In this document: positions 1 to 9,000 of the stretch, piece after piece
How the letters are laid out: every line of letters starts with the position of its first letter
Numbering within the stretch: the stretch's first letter is position 1
Source: an uncultured Ruminiclostridium sp.
Lineage (GTDB): Bacteria; Bacillota; Clostridia; Oscillospirales; Acutalibacteraceae
Length of the DNA stretch: 64,000 nucleotides
NCBI GenBank assembly: GCA_902490005.1
Contig: CABUCM010000007.1
Span: forward strand, 24,318-88,317
Direction of reading: 5' to 3'
The notes under the pieces: model-generated
Seen by the model: only the letters and a program-made list of their open reading frames with translations
Told to the model about the DNA's origin: nothing
The model's database searches: none
Made by a program: the position numbers and the translations under genes

Positions 1-538
1 TCATCTGGCCCAGCATACCGTCAGCCAGAATCATCGCAGGCATCCGGTATTTATCCCCCAGGTCAAAAGCAAGGGAAACGAAATCCACCATTTCCTGAAC
101 CGTAGAAGGGGCGAACACTAAAATCTGAAAATCGCCGTGGCCGGTAGCCTTGGTGGCCTGCCAGTAATCCGCCTGAGAAGGCTGGATACCGCCCAAACCT
201 GGGCCGCCCCGCTGTACATTGATAATCAGCGCCGGCACGTCGGAACCGGCAATATAGGAAATACCCTCTGTTTTCAGGCTGATACCGGGAGACGATGAGG
301 ATGTCATCGCCCGCACGCCGGCGGATGAAGCCCCCAGCACCATATTGATGGCGGCAATCTCAGATTCCGCCTGCAGGTATGTACCGCCGATTTTAGGCAT
401 CTTCTTGGACATATAAGCCGCAAGCTCTGTCTGAGGGGTAATAGGATAACCGAAAAAATGATGGCAGCCCGCACGAATGGCAGCTTCCGCCAGCGCTTCG
501 TTTCCCTTCATTAATACTCTTTCGGACAACTTCGTCAC
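1..538 (-). CDS. vorB: 2-oxoacid:ferredoxin oxidoreductase alpha subunit, VorB type (partial, 3' end outside window)
   Basis: About 179 N-terminal residues are visible; the gene runs off the left edge. It encodes the pyrimidine-binding subunit of a 2-ketoisovalerate/2-oxoacid:ferredoxin oxidoreductase, which decarboxylates branched-chain 2-oxoacids to acyl-CoA with reduction of ferredoxin in the cytoplasm. The family block MKGNEALAEAAIRAG near residue 10, FGYPITPQTE near residue 30 and the QRGGPGLGG stretch near residue 110 are all present. The start is read as GTG at 538, overlapping by one base the TAG stop of the upstream ferredoxin gene; the overlap indicates translational coupling. VorB rather than KorA or PorA is inferred from the small separate ferredoxin and residue pattern, and the exact substrate cannot be told from this part. 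Confidence 0.9.
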   Translation of the reverse strand, partial: MTKLSERVLMKGNEALAEAAIRAGCHHFFGYPITPQTELAAYMSKKMPKIGGTYLQAESEIAAINMVLGASSAGVRAMTSSSSPGISLKTEGISYIAGSDVPALIINVQRGGPGLGGIQPSQADYWQATKATGHGDFQILVFAPSTVQEMVDFVSLAFDLGDKYRMPAMILADGMLGQM

Positions 539-744
539 TACCTTTCCACTGTAATCGCTACATCAGGACACATGGTTGCGCAAGAAGCGCAGCCAATGCA
601 TTTTTCTTCGTCAATCAGCTCCGCCGGATGATAACCCTTGCCATTGATTCGGTCCTTTGACAGGCGAATAATTTTTTTAGGACAGGCATTGACGCACATT
701 TCGCAGCCCTTGCATACATCTTCTCTCACAATAATTCTTGCCAT
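538..744 (-). CDS. 4Fe-4S dicluster ferredoxin subunit of 2-oxoacid oxidoreductase
   Basis: This 68-residue protein has two bacterial ferredoxin motifs: CKGCEMCVNACP near residue 11 and CIGCASCATMCP near residue 49. Each supplies three cysteines plus the remote cysteine before proline, so two [4Fe-4S] clusters are expected. It is the usual delta (VorC/KorD-like) subunit that takes electrons from the TPP/CoA-bound oxidoreductase and passes them to soluble ferredoxin. It lies between the MinD-like ATPase gene and vorB, with its stop overlapping the vorB start. Length and spacing match such subunits in Clostridia. The symbol is left open because VorC, KorD and PorD cannot be separated by sequence alone. 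Confidence 0.92.
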   Translation of the reverse strand: MARIIVREDVCKGCEMCVNACPKKIIRLSKDRINGKGYHPAELIDEEKCIGCASCATMCPDVAITVER

Positions 745-776
745 CTACGACCCTCCTTTATTTGAAACCTTGGGGC

Positions 777-1448
777 TTATTGCTCCCAAGGGGGTTTAAC
801 ATAAATTTCTACTGGGTAAACTTCCTCCCCGCATTCTAAAAGCTTTTCAGCCAAAAAAGCGGGAGCCGTTGTAAAGGCTAAGGGAAGGCTTAAAAGTTCC
901 GCCGTATTTCTGGCGAAAGGAATTGCCCCTAAAATATCGTCCCGTGTGGTTTCTCCCTGCAAATGAGAATTATTGACCACACCTGTCGCCTTCAGCCTGG
1001 AGGCCGCCTCAATTTCCTTCAGCAACCGGCTGGCTTCTTCCGGCGTTTGAGTCAATGCCCGGTATCGGTTCACCACATACAGCATTTGGTATTCCATCTG
1101 CTGAATGCTTCTGGAGATACTTCCCAGCGCGGTAGCGCCGGCATCATCCCCACCCACATCGATAATCACCGTTCTGTCTTTCATACTAAAAATCCGGTGC
1201 AGGTCCGCCGGAAGGGCGGGCAAGTCCAAATTAGAATGGGCGAAAATGGGAGCGATGAGCTCGATCTGGCTGGAATCGATGATTTCCTGAAAATCGGAAG
1301 AACGGAAATAAGGGTTAACCAAATCCAGGTCCACCAAGGTAACCTTTCTTCCGGCTTTTTGAAGGTTTACTGCCAAATTTAAAGAGAGATTCGTTTTTCC
1401 GCAACCGTAATGGCCGCACACAATGATAAATTGACCAAATTGAAACAC
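777..1448 (-). CDS. MinD/ParA-like P-loop ATPase leading the 2-oxoacid oxidoreductase operon
   Basis: This is a 223-residue SIMIBI-class NTPase. A deviant Walker A, GHYGCGKTNLSLNLA, lies near residue 12. The motif VDLDLVNPYFRSSD follows near residue 40 and a Walker B-like TVIIDVGGDDAG near residue 94. It starts with GTG at 1448 behind GAGGTGA. It is the first gene after a good promoter (1480-1508) and lies 32 bp upstream of the ferredoxin gene, so it should be co-transcribed with the oxidoreductase. Related ATPases serve in positioning or in Fe-S and metal-centre maturation (Mrp/NBP35, CooC). Given the partner genes a maturation or chaperone role is plausible, but this is inference; no CxxC Fe-S scaffold motif typical of Mrp is seen. 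Confidence 0.75.
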   Translation of the reverse strand: MFQFGQFIIVCGHYGCGKTNLSLNLAVNLQKAGRKVTLVDLDLVNPYFRSSDFQEIIDSSQIELIAPIFAHSNLDLPALPADLHRIFSMKDRTVIIDVGGDDAGATALGSISRSIQQMEYQMLYVVNRYRALTQTPEEASRLLKEIEAASRLKATGVVNNSHLQGETTRDDILGAIPFARNTAELLSLPLAFTTAPAFLAEKLLECGEEVYPVEIYVKPPWEQ

Positions 1449-1479
1449 TTGCTCACCTCATTAGCTGGCATTAGATAAT

Positions 1480-1508
1480 ATTATAACACGTTTCTATCCC
1501 ATACACAA
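1480..1508 (-). promoter_or_regulatory. SigA-type promoter of the MinD-like ATPase/vor operon
   Basis: On the minus strand TTGTGT (1503-1508) is followed after 17 bp by TATAAT (1480-1485). The ATPase start codon lies about 30 bp downstream. Confidence 0.7.
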
Positions 1509-1514
1509 GAAACA

Positions 1515-1555
1515 GAAAAAACCTTATTACCTAATTTCTTCCAGTAATAAGGTTT
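1515..1555 (-). terminator. Intrinsic terminator after the SGNH hydrolase gene
   Basis: A 12-bp stem, AAACCTTATTAC (1519-1530) with GTAATAAGGTTT (1544-1555), has T runs on both strands. It lies 7 bp after the SGNH stop codon and just upstream of the vor operon promoter. Confidence 0.8.
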
Positions 1556-1561
1556 TTAATT

Positions 1562-2266
1562 TTATGCATAATTCATAGCATAGGACTGGAAAATGTCTCC
1601 CATTATTTTTTGTCCTGATTCGTTTAAATGAATTCCATCCAAACAAAGGTAATCGCGGTAATTATGAATTGACAGAAATTCATCCCTCACATCTATCAAT
1701 GGTAAACTTTTCTGGTAAGCAATCCGTTCAATGGCCCTGGAATACCGTTCCTGCTGACGGTAAATAGTGTCCGTTTGCCCTCCCAGCCATTTCAGGACCG
1801 CCTCCGGGTCGATATTATTTAAATTGCTGATCCAGCGGTAATACCGCTCCCCATCGATGGGGGGCAGATTCATAAACAAAGGCTTGATGGAATGGGAAAG
1901 AAGCAAATCCGCCATTTTTTCCATAGTGGAGCAAAAGGTGTGAAACGGCGTATGAGGCTCATGGTGCGCCTCGGGATTCCGGCTGACTTCCACCCAGTCA
2001 TAGTCGCAGTCATTTCCTCCAAACTCCAAAAGGACAACCTCAGCCTTTAGACCGTTTTCCAAGGAAGCCTCCAGGTTTCCAAACGCTTTAGGGGCTGTAC
2101 AGCCAAAGCGGGAATTGTTTTTTACTGTAAAGGGAAATGCCTTGCTGAACAAATTGACCGAACAGGTTTTCAAAGGCTTATATCTGCTGGTACTTTCGTC
2201 TAAAACGATGCCTTTTAGCAAGGAATCTCCCCAAATCGCTAAATTTTGAATCATAGATAATTTCAT
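1562..2266 (-). CDS. SGNH/GDSL-type hydrolase
   Basis: This 234-residue protein of the SGNH esterase/lipase superfamily is probably cytoplasmic, since no signal peptide is visible. Block I is WGDSLLKG with the nucleophilic Ser near residue 12, block III is FGGNDCDYD near residue 94, and block V is LDGIHLNESG near residue 212 with the catalytic Asp and His. The start is placed at ATG 2266 because TTGGAG lies 9 nt upstream; the frame is open for 21 more codons with no better site. The substrate is unknown; relatives remove acyl or acetyl groups from carbohydrates or lipids. It appears monocistronic with its own terminator. Confidence 0.82.
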   Translation of the reverse strand: MKLSMIQNLAIWGDSLLKGIVLDESTSRYKPLKTCSVNLFSKAFPFTVKNNSRFGCTAPKAFGNLEASLENGLKAEVVLLEFGGNDCDYDWVEVSRNPEAHHEPHTPFHTFCSTMEKMADLLLSHSIKPLFMNLPPIDGERYYRWISNLNNIDPEAVLKWLGGQTDTIYRQQERYSRAIERIAYQKSLPLIDVRDEFLSIHNYRDYLCLDGIHLNESGQKIMGDIFQSYAMNYA

Positions 2267-2371
2267 AACGCCACGCTCCAACCTTGATAATAACAGCATA
2301 GCACTCTTCTGTGAACTGGGTATTTCCATAATAAGAATAAAAAACCGGCTATGTAGGCGGCGTATGCCGCT

Positions 2372-2578
2372 TTAATCTTCTAACGCTTCAATGAGATCGT
2401 CTCTTAATTTTCTCATGTGCTGGATTTCAAAAGAAACCGTGTGCTTCAGCATTCCATTATATAAGTCGCCCATTCCGTCAGGCTGAAAATCACGCTCTCT
2501 TAAATTATCCAAGCCCTCCTCCATTTGATGAATCTGGTCGTCCATATAATGTTTAATTTGTGATTGGCTGTAATTCAT
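2372..2578 (-). CDS. Small conserved-looking hypothetical protein (68 aa)
   Basis: This is a 68-residue charged, probably helical protein with no membrane segment and no motif I recognise. An AGGAG ribosome site lies 10 nt before ATG 2578. It sits between the terminator of the xpaC-telA operon and the SGNH hydrolase gene. Heptad-like spacing of Met, Leu and Ile suggests a short helical bundle. Function unknown. Confidence 0.6.
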   Translation of the reverse strand: MNYSQSQIKHYMDDQIHQMEEGLDNLRERDFQPDGMGDLYNGMLKHTVSFEIQHMRKLRDDLIEALED

Positions 2579-2630
2579 TGATTTCGCACTCCTAAAAATA
2601 GAATTTTGCCATTAGTATGTGCGAAAGCTG

Positions 2631-2668
2631 AAAAAAAATCCCTTCTATAAGACACAGTGAAGGGATTT
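2631..2668 (-). terminator. Intrinsic terminator of the xpaC-telA-lemA-like operon
   Basis: The stem is AAATCCCTTC (2636-2645) with GAAGGGATTT (2659-2668), followed on the minus strand by a run of eight T. It begins 14 bp after the stop codon of the LemA-like gene. Confidence 0.85.
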
Positions 2669-2681
2669 TTTCATATCTTTG

Positions 2682-3236
2682 CTATTGATAAAGCTCCACT
2701 TTATCAAAATGATAAAGTGCTTTAAAGATATTGGTGGGAAATTTCTCCAGCTGAAGATTAAAAGCTGTCGCCTTGCTGTTGTATTCCTCGATCAAATGGG
2801 GATCACTGTATAACTGAAAAGAATTATAAACTTGCTTTACATCTCTATCGCTGGAATCTTTTATCTCTGTTCCCTGCAGCGAAATATATAGATCGGTGAC
2901 CGCCTCGTCCAGGGATAAGTCCGCGTCATATTTATCAGAAAGGGTTTCCGCCTTACGAAGCGATTCGATAGCCTGCAAGGTGGTTTCCACATCCGCCTGC
3001 TGATTCGCAGACTCTTGGAGTTTATTATACTGCTTTCCGATATAAACCATATCTTGAGCATACTCCATCCGGCGGTTTAAACTTCCCTGTAATGAATCGA
3101 ATTCTACGCTATAAAAAGTCTGTACCACCGCATCACGTTCATGCGCAATGGATAAATAGCTGCCATACAAAATGCTAGCAAAAATCATAAGCACCATGGC
3201 GGTAATGGCAATTTTCTTTTCACGTAATAGTTTCAT
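2682..3236 (-). CDS. LemA-like membrane-anchored protein
   Basis: This 184-residue protein has one N-terminal membrane anchor (about residues 8-28, IAITAMVLMIFASILYGSYL) followed by a helical domain. The C-terminal pattern, EEYNSKATAFN then FPTNIFKALYHFDKVELY, matches the ending of LemA proteins (YN...YN...FP.N..A.LF.F....YF). LemA proteins have an N-out anchor and an alpha-helical bundle; their biochemical role is not settled. The start is ATG 3236, 5 nt behind CGGAGAG; a GTG six codons upstream lacks such a site. It is the last gene of an operon with telA and xpaC, 25 bp after telA, suggesting a joint envelope or membrane-stress function. Confidence 0.65.
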   Translation of the reverse strand: MKLLREKKIAITAMVLMIFASILYGSYLSIAHERDAVVQTFYSVEFDSLQGSLNRRMEYAQDMVYIGKQYNKLQESANQQADVETTLQAIESLRKAETLSDKYDADLSLDEAVTDLYISLQGTEIKDSSDRDVKQVYNSFQLYSDPHLIEEYNSKATAFNLQLEKFPTNIFKALYHFDKVELYQ

Positions 3237-3261
3237 GGTTCTCTCCGTTATCACATCACAA

Positions 3262-4407
3262 TCAGCCGTTGATACTCAATAGCTTTTGTTTCAATTCATT
3301 TTCAATACGGCCAAGCTCCGCTTCGGCCTCCATCCGCTTCTGATGTCCCTCCGTCTGAATTTTCGCTACTTCATCCAAAGTGGAAATCAAGGATTCGTTG
3401 GTATACTTCAGGGTTTCCATATCCACGATTCCGCGCTCCGATTCCTTTGCGGTTTCAATCGTACCCATTTTCAGCGCATCGGCGTTTTTCTTCAAAAGCT
3501 CGTTGGTCATGTTGGTTACTTCCCGCTGGGCTTCCATGGCTTGCTGAGAATGCGCCAGGCCAAGAGCGATCACCATTTGGCTCTTCCACAGGGGGATGGT
3601 ATTGACCAGGGTGGACTGAATTTTCTCAGTCATCATTTTATCGTTGTTCTGCACCAAACGAATCTGCGGCGCCATTTGAATGGAAATCATTCTGGTTAGT
3701 TCCAAATCATGGAGCTTCTTTTCAAAACTGCCGCACTGGGCGGAAAGATCATTGGCGGCTTGGGCATCCTCCGGCAGGCCGGACATTTTGGCTTTATCCA
3801 TCAAAATTGGAAGATCGTTTTCCTGAACCTGCTGCAGCTTTTTTTTACCGGCTAAAATGTACATGGTGAGCTCTTTAAAATACACTAGATTTAGATCATA
3901 CATTTTATCCAGCAAGGCCACATCCTTCATCAACTGAATCTGGTGGCTCTCCAGCATCTCGGAAATTTTATCCACATTTACTTCTACTTTATCATACCTA
4001 GCCTTCATGGCAGAAATCTTATTGCTCGTCTTTTTAAAAAAACCAAAAAAACCGCCCTTTTCATCTTCATTTGCGGAAAAACCTTTCAGTTCTGTGACCA
4101 GGCTGGTAATCATATCCCCTACCTCGCCCATATCCTTTGTTCGGACGTTAGCCAGGGCGGATTCGGAAAAATCAGCGATCTTCTTCTGGGACGCAGCGCC
4201 GTACTGCATTACCATAGAGGTGTTGGTAAGATCAATTTTATCGGAAAAATCATCAATCGTTTTCTGCTCTTCCGGCGTCAGTCTTTGGGCCATCTGCTCC
4301 GCGACAGCTAAAGCCTGGTCCGCAGCCTGCTCCGGCGCCTTAGTTTCCAAAGAAACCTTGGGAGCCTCCGGCATGTCAAAAGTAAGCTCAATTTTTTCTT
4401 GATCCAT
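3262..4407 (-). CDS. telA: TelA/toxic anion resistance family protein
   Basis: This 381-residue protein of the TelA (KlaA/TelA) family, named for tellurite resistance determinants, is common in Firmicutes next to xpaC. It is soluble and largely alpha-helical with long amphipathic segments. Family blocks include LPILMDKAKMSGLPEDA in the middle, a run ending VNTIPLWKSQMVIALGLA (about residues 265-282) and the AMEAQREVTNMTNELLKKNA segment near residue 295. The start is ATG 4407 with AAAGGGG 10 nt upstream; a TTG two codons earlier is possible. It lies between xpaC and a LemA-like gene. Tellurite or antimicrobial resistance is a family property, not shown here. Confidence 0.9.
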   Translation of the reverse strand: MDQEKIELTFDMPEAPKVSLETKAPEQAADQALAVAEQMAQRLTPEEQKTIDDFSDKIDLTNTSMVMQYGAASQKKIADFSESALANVRTKDMGEVGDMITSLVTELKGFSANEDEKGGFFGFFKKTSNKISAMKARYDKVEVNVDKISEMLESHQIQLMKDVALLDKMYDLNLVYFKELTMYILAGKKKLQQVQENDLPILMDKAKMSGLPEDAQAANDLSAQCGSFEKKLHDLELTRMISIQMAPQIRLVQNNDKMMTEKIQSTLVNTIPLWKSQMVIALGLAHSQQAMEAQREVTNMTNELLKKNADALKMGTIETAKESERGIVDMETLKYTNESLISTLDEVAKIQTEGHQKRMEAEAELGRIENELKQKLLSING

Positions 4408-4439
4408 GATCAAAATACCCCTTTTCTTTATATTGTAAC

Positions 4440-5453
4440 CTATGCTTCTTTCGAATTCTCTTTTTTGAAATCACTGCCGGTCAACCCTTCCTGGGCAAGC
4501 ATCCCCTCCAGGACGGTGATATCAGTGGAAATATCCATCGCCTCATCGGCAAACAAATAGTCCAACTGCTTTTCAAACGCCATCACAATGGTGTTCATCA
4601 TGCGCTCGATACTCAGCATGGTTTCTGATATATTGGTTCCGGTAATTCCAGTATCTTCCAGCTTATCATAGGAGGATAAAAGCTTCATGGTAGTTGGCAG
4701 ATAATAATTCATAAACTTACGAATCTGAGGCGCTTTTTTAGGATTTTCCGCAACAAACTCAAAAATCTTTTTGCAGATTTCCTCCAGGCGACGGATCTGC
4801 AGAGAAACTGTTTCATCCTCAATAGCAATATCTGCTTCCCGCATCTGTTTCAGATATTTTTGGCCTTCCAAAATCAGTTCGTCAATCTCCTGATTTCCCG
4901 TAGAGACCTTTTCCTCTGGAATAGGCACAAAGGTGCGCTTCCCTCTGAAAATTACTTTGCAAAGGAAAAACACGCCAACAGAAAGAACAAGCATAATGAC
5001 AAAGTCACTTAAATGGTAAGGTGGTGCGGCCAGCCCAAAAAGGAGCCAAAAGATACCCACGCCATAATAACAGGCTACGGATTTCTGTCTTACCTCCATC
5101 ATCCCGGGAGGTACTGGCCGCTCATTTTTTTCCTTTTTCTTTTGCCGCTTAGTTTTGATCGGTTCATAAACCTGATACGGAGGCTGCTGGCCAACGTTTG
5201 CTTTTGCTTCTTTTGGCGGCGTGGTGTAAACCCTTCCTGGCTGCTGTTGTTGATGGCCTTGGTATCCTTCCGCCTGATAAGGAGGCTGTTGATATGGCGC
5301 TCCGGAACCGCGGGGCCTCCGGCTGTTATTGCGCTGCTTGTCCTGAATTTCTTCAGCAGCTTGATTCAGCCCTTGCTCCACTGCATTTTTTGCTTTTTTC
5401 AATGCTTGATAAGTATAAGACGATTTCACGTCCCAGTCCAAACGACCAGACAT
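4440..5453 (-). CDS. xpaC: XpaC-like protein (5-bromo-4-chloroindolyl phosphate hydrolysis family)
   Basis: In this 337-residue protein the first ~125 residues are low-complexity and Gln/Pro/Tyr-rich (QQPPYQ-type repeats). Two membrane helices follow (about residues 130-175, CYYGVGIFWLLFGLAA and FVIMLVLSVGVFFLCKVIF), then a cytoplasmic helical domain with EEKVSTGNQEIDELILEGQK near residue 190, as in XpaC. It is the first gene of the xpaC-telA-lemA-like operon, behind AAGGAGG and a strong promoter (5497-5525). The enzymatic name is historical; in many Firmicutes the pair is tied to envelope stress. The disordered Gln/Pro-rich head is longer than in Bacillus XpaC. Confidence 0.8.
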   Translation of the reverse strand: MSGRLDWDVKSSYTYQALKKAKNAVEQGLNQAAEEIQDKQRNNSRRPRGSGAPYQQPPYQAEGYQGHQQQQPGRVYTTPPKEAKANVGQQPPYQVYEPIKTKRQKKKEKNERPVPPGMMEVRQKSVACYYGVGIFWLLFGLAAPPYHLSDFVIMLVLSVGVFFLCKVIFRGKRTFVPIPEEKVSTGNQEIDELILEGQKYLKQMREADIAIEDETVSLQIRRLEEICKKIFEFVAENPKKAPQIRKFMNYYLPTTMKLLSSYDKLEDTGITGTNISETMLSIERMMNTIVMAFEKQLDYLFADEAMDISTDITVLEGMLAQEGLTGSDFKKENSKEA

Positions 5454-5496
5454 AGCGTCCTCCTTACAACGGTAACTTTTTTACACTTTCATTAAT

Positions 5497-5525
5497 ATTT
5501 TACTTTGATTCCAGATTAGTGTCAA
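5497..5525 (-). promoter_or_regulatory. SigA-type promoter of xpaC-telA operon
   Basis: On the minus strand TTGACA (5520-5525), a 17-bp spacer and TAAAAT (5497-5502) precede the xpaC AAGGAGG site. The -35 is a perfect consensus match. Confidence 0.85.
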
Positions 5526-6005
5526 GGAAAATGACGAATTGGTAATTATAAATTCACATCTTGTTTTTATTTTTTCTATCGCCTCCAAAGGCATGCATGC
5601 ATTTCACATACAGCCTTTTGGCCACTGCCGTGCGAAACAAAATAATTGCAGAAATTACCGTAACGTCACACCAGAGTCATATTGTCAACGACGCCCTGCA
5701 ATACGGCAATGGCCATTAAGCCGAAAGGCCACATGGGAAAGCCCTACCTCGGCACAGAAACACCAAAAAGAGTATAAAACAAGAACTTTCGAGGTCTATC
5801 GCAAACTTCGAAAGTTCTTATTTATTTTAGAGCATTATGGTTTATCGATCGGTTACAAGGTGTGAACAACCTTGCTGTTGACGGTAAAATGGAAATATTT
5901 AGCTGCTTTGCTCATCCAATATTCCCTTTGATAGGATACTTTATCATTTGAGCTCTGATTACAAACAATCAGGAATAACAACGAAGTAGTGCTATGCCTG
6001 CCGCC
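5526..6005. other. 480-bp intergenic boundary between xpaC promoter and hsdR
   Basis: No convincing gene is seen; a plus-strand frame (5539-5865) lacks a ribosome site and runs through hairpins. The stretch holds a (GCAT)3 microrepeat near 5591, an imperfect inverted repeat (5612-5631 against 5703-5722, about 16 of 20 matching) and a terminator hairpin (5781-5819). It looks like the left border of the restriction island. Confidence 0.5.
5781..5819 (-). terminator. Terminator-like hairpin downstream of hsdR
   Basis: A perfect 12-bp stem, AAGAACTTTCGA (5781-5792) with TCGAAAGTTCTT (5808-5819), is followed by T-rich sequence on both strands. It lies about 190 bp beyond the hsdR stop. Confidence 0.7.
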
Positions 6006-9000
6006 TTATTTACCATCGTGCAGTTCTCTATACAGACGATCTGCCAATGCTCTCATAACAGCTTGATATTTGTCCGCATCCAGGAACAGTTGCTCATAGG
6101 CTTCTGTGTTCTCCATATAAGCCTCTTGAGCAGTGGTATCAAAGATGCCAGGGAAAATGCTTCGTTCATAAACCTGGCGGTCACCTGTCTTGGCTGCTTT
6201 CTTTGTTTTAACATCTTTGCGCATTTTCTGATACAGCGTATCTACCATTACACGGTCTGCATCTGTGAACTCACCATAGAATTCTTCATTAATGCGCTGG
6301 ATGATTTCATCCAGCGGACTGGTGTGATCTTTCTGACCTCCAGCTCGTTTCGGCTGAGTCGGTTTCCAAGAACCCGGCTTTCTTTCGAGTTCAATTGCGC
6401 CCTCGTATGTCTTTTCCAGACGATAGTACTCCAGCTTGACTCTGTTATCAAGGTCAAAGGGCTGCACGGGATCGGAGGGAATCAATTTTGCCATGTAGGA
6501 GCAGAAAACATACTCTTTATGCAGTTCTATATCGAACATACGGGTAATCTGCGAAATATAATTGTACCACCTCACAAGCGCACGGACTTCCCGGCGGAAC
6601 TGATAACGCTGATCCTGGCTAAGTTCGTTGTACTTATCTGCCACAGGTTTCAGTGCGTTGGATATCTTTCCTTGAGTCAGATTTGCTTTTCGTATATCCG
6701 GGTCGAAATAAATGCTGGAAACCTCTTCAATGTTCTCAGCCGTATAGATGCCAAATCCACGCAGCGTTTTCTGTGTTGTGTAAATCAGATCGAAGTTAAT
6801 TTCTTCATCCAGACTGGTTTCCTGATAGAAGCGCTGGAAAGCCTTACGAATGCGTTCAATCGGATTTACAAAGTCAAGAATATAGGTATCCTCTTTGCCT
6901 GGGCAGGTGCGGTTGACACGGCTTATAGTCTGAACAGCCTTCACATCACGAAGTTCTTTGTCAACAATCATCGTGTGAAGAAGCGGCTCATCAAAGCCTG
7001 TTTGATATTTTTCTGCAACGATGAGAATATCACCTTCCTCGTGGAATACAGCCTTTGTCTGGCTTTCTTTCACGCGATTGCCGTTGCGATCCACATTCAT
7101 GCCACTTTCGGTATATTCTACACCTGTCGGATCATCCGGGTCTTTTAGGCTTCCACTAAAAGCAATCATGATTTCTACATCGCCATAATTGTTGCTTTCG
7201 AGGTAACGCTTGATTTCATGATAGTACCGGACTGCCGCCAATCTGGATGCAGTAACCACCATCATCTTTCCGCGTCCACCAATTTTCTTTTTTGTGGTCT
7301 CACGAAAGGTCTCTACAATAATAGCCGCTTTCTGCTGAAGATTATGCGGGTGCAGTTCCTCATAGCGACGAATGGTTTTGATGGCCTTGGAGGTAGGAAC
7401 TTCCGGGTTGTCCTGGACATTTTTTGCGATTTTATAACACATTTTGTATGTGGTATAGTTGGCCAAGACATCCAGGATAAATCCTTCTTCGATAGCCTGC
7501 CGCATCGAGTAGATGTGGAAGGGGCGGAAAGTGCTGTCAGGCTGTGGTTCACCAAAAATCTCCAGGGTTTTTCCTTTAGGCGTTGCGGTAAAGGCAAAGA
7601 AACTAATGTTGCTGTGCTTACCTTGACTAAGCATTTCTTGTACAAGGATATCGTTTGCCTCGACTTCCTCGATAGCCTTTTCTTCCAGTTCAGCATATTC
7701 TGCAAGAGCATCGCTCACATCGGCAAGAGCAGCTTTTAGCTTCAATGCACTCTGCCCAGTCTGGCTGCTATGTGCTTCATCCACAATAACCGCATAACGC
7801 TTACCAACAGCGGACTCGATTTCATTGTAAATCACCGGGAACTTCTGCAAAGTGGTAATAATGATGCGCTTTCCATCGTTAATGGCATCACGCAGAGCGC
7901 CAGAGTTTTTCTTCTCATCAATCGTAACCACACTTCCCAAAGTATGGTCAAAGCTGGAAACCGTGGCCTGCAACTGTTGATCGAGAATACGGCGGTCTGT
8001 AATAATGATTACGCTGTTAAAAATTGCATCGTTGTTTTCATTGTGGAGACTGGCCATACGGTAAGCCGTCCAAGCGATAGAATTGGACTTGCCGGAACCG
8101 GCACTGTGTTGGATGAGATAGTTGTGTCCAGCACCATTTGTTCTAACATGATTCACCAGTTGACGAACGGCATCCAACTGGTGATAACGCGGGAAAATGA
8201 TTTTACTGCTGACGGTTTTCTTTGTGGAACCGTCCGGCAAAGTCTCTGTTTTCTCTGTTCTTTCGTAGTTGATGAACTTTTGCAGAATATCCAACAAGCT
8301 GTCCTTCTGGAGAACCTTCTCCCAGAAGTAGGAAGTAACATAGCTGCCATCTATGCTCTTTGGATTACCTGCACCCCCATCCTTGCCTGCGCCGGCACTG
8401 CCCTGATTGAAAGGAAGAAAAGTAGTCGCCGAGCCTTTCAGCTGGGTGGTCATATATACATTGTAGAGATCGCAGGCAAAGTATGCGAGGACGCGCTTAT
8501 TAAATCCGAATGCAGGTTCATTCGGATTGCGGTCATATTGCCACTGACGCAAAGCATCATCCACCGACTGACCAGTAAGCTGATTCTTCAGTTCAATCGC
8601 CACAACGGGGATGCCGTTGACAGCCAGCATCATATCGATTGTATTTGTATTGCGTTTAGAATAATGCCACTGGCGGATGCACTGGCAGACATTCTTTTGG
8701 TAGTTGGTGATGGACACCTCATTCAGCTCGGACTCCGGCTTAAAGTAGCATACACGGAAATTGATGCCACGATGCTTGAAGCCGTGACGCAGGACAGAAA
8801 TCAAACCATCCTGCGTGACGGCATTTTCAAACGCCTTATAAAACTGTCGAATCGGGCTGATCGTACACATTCTCTCAAAGCGTTTCCATGCCATAGGCTG
8901 GGTGCTTTTCACAAAGTTAGTCAGAGTGACGATGTCCAGAAACATATCTTTGCTTTCATCGCTACAGTAACCTAAATCCGTCGCCTTTGTCCATCCGCCT

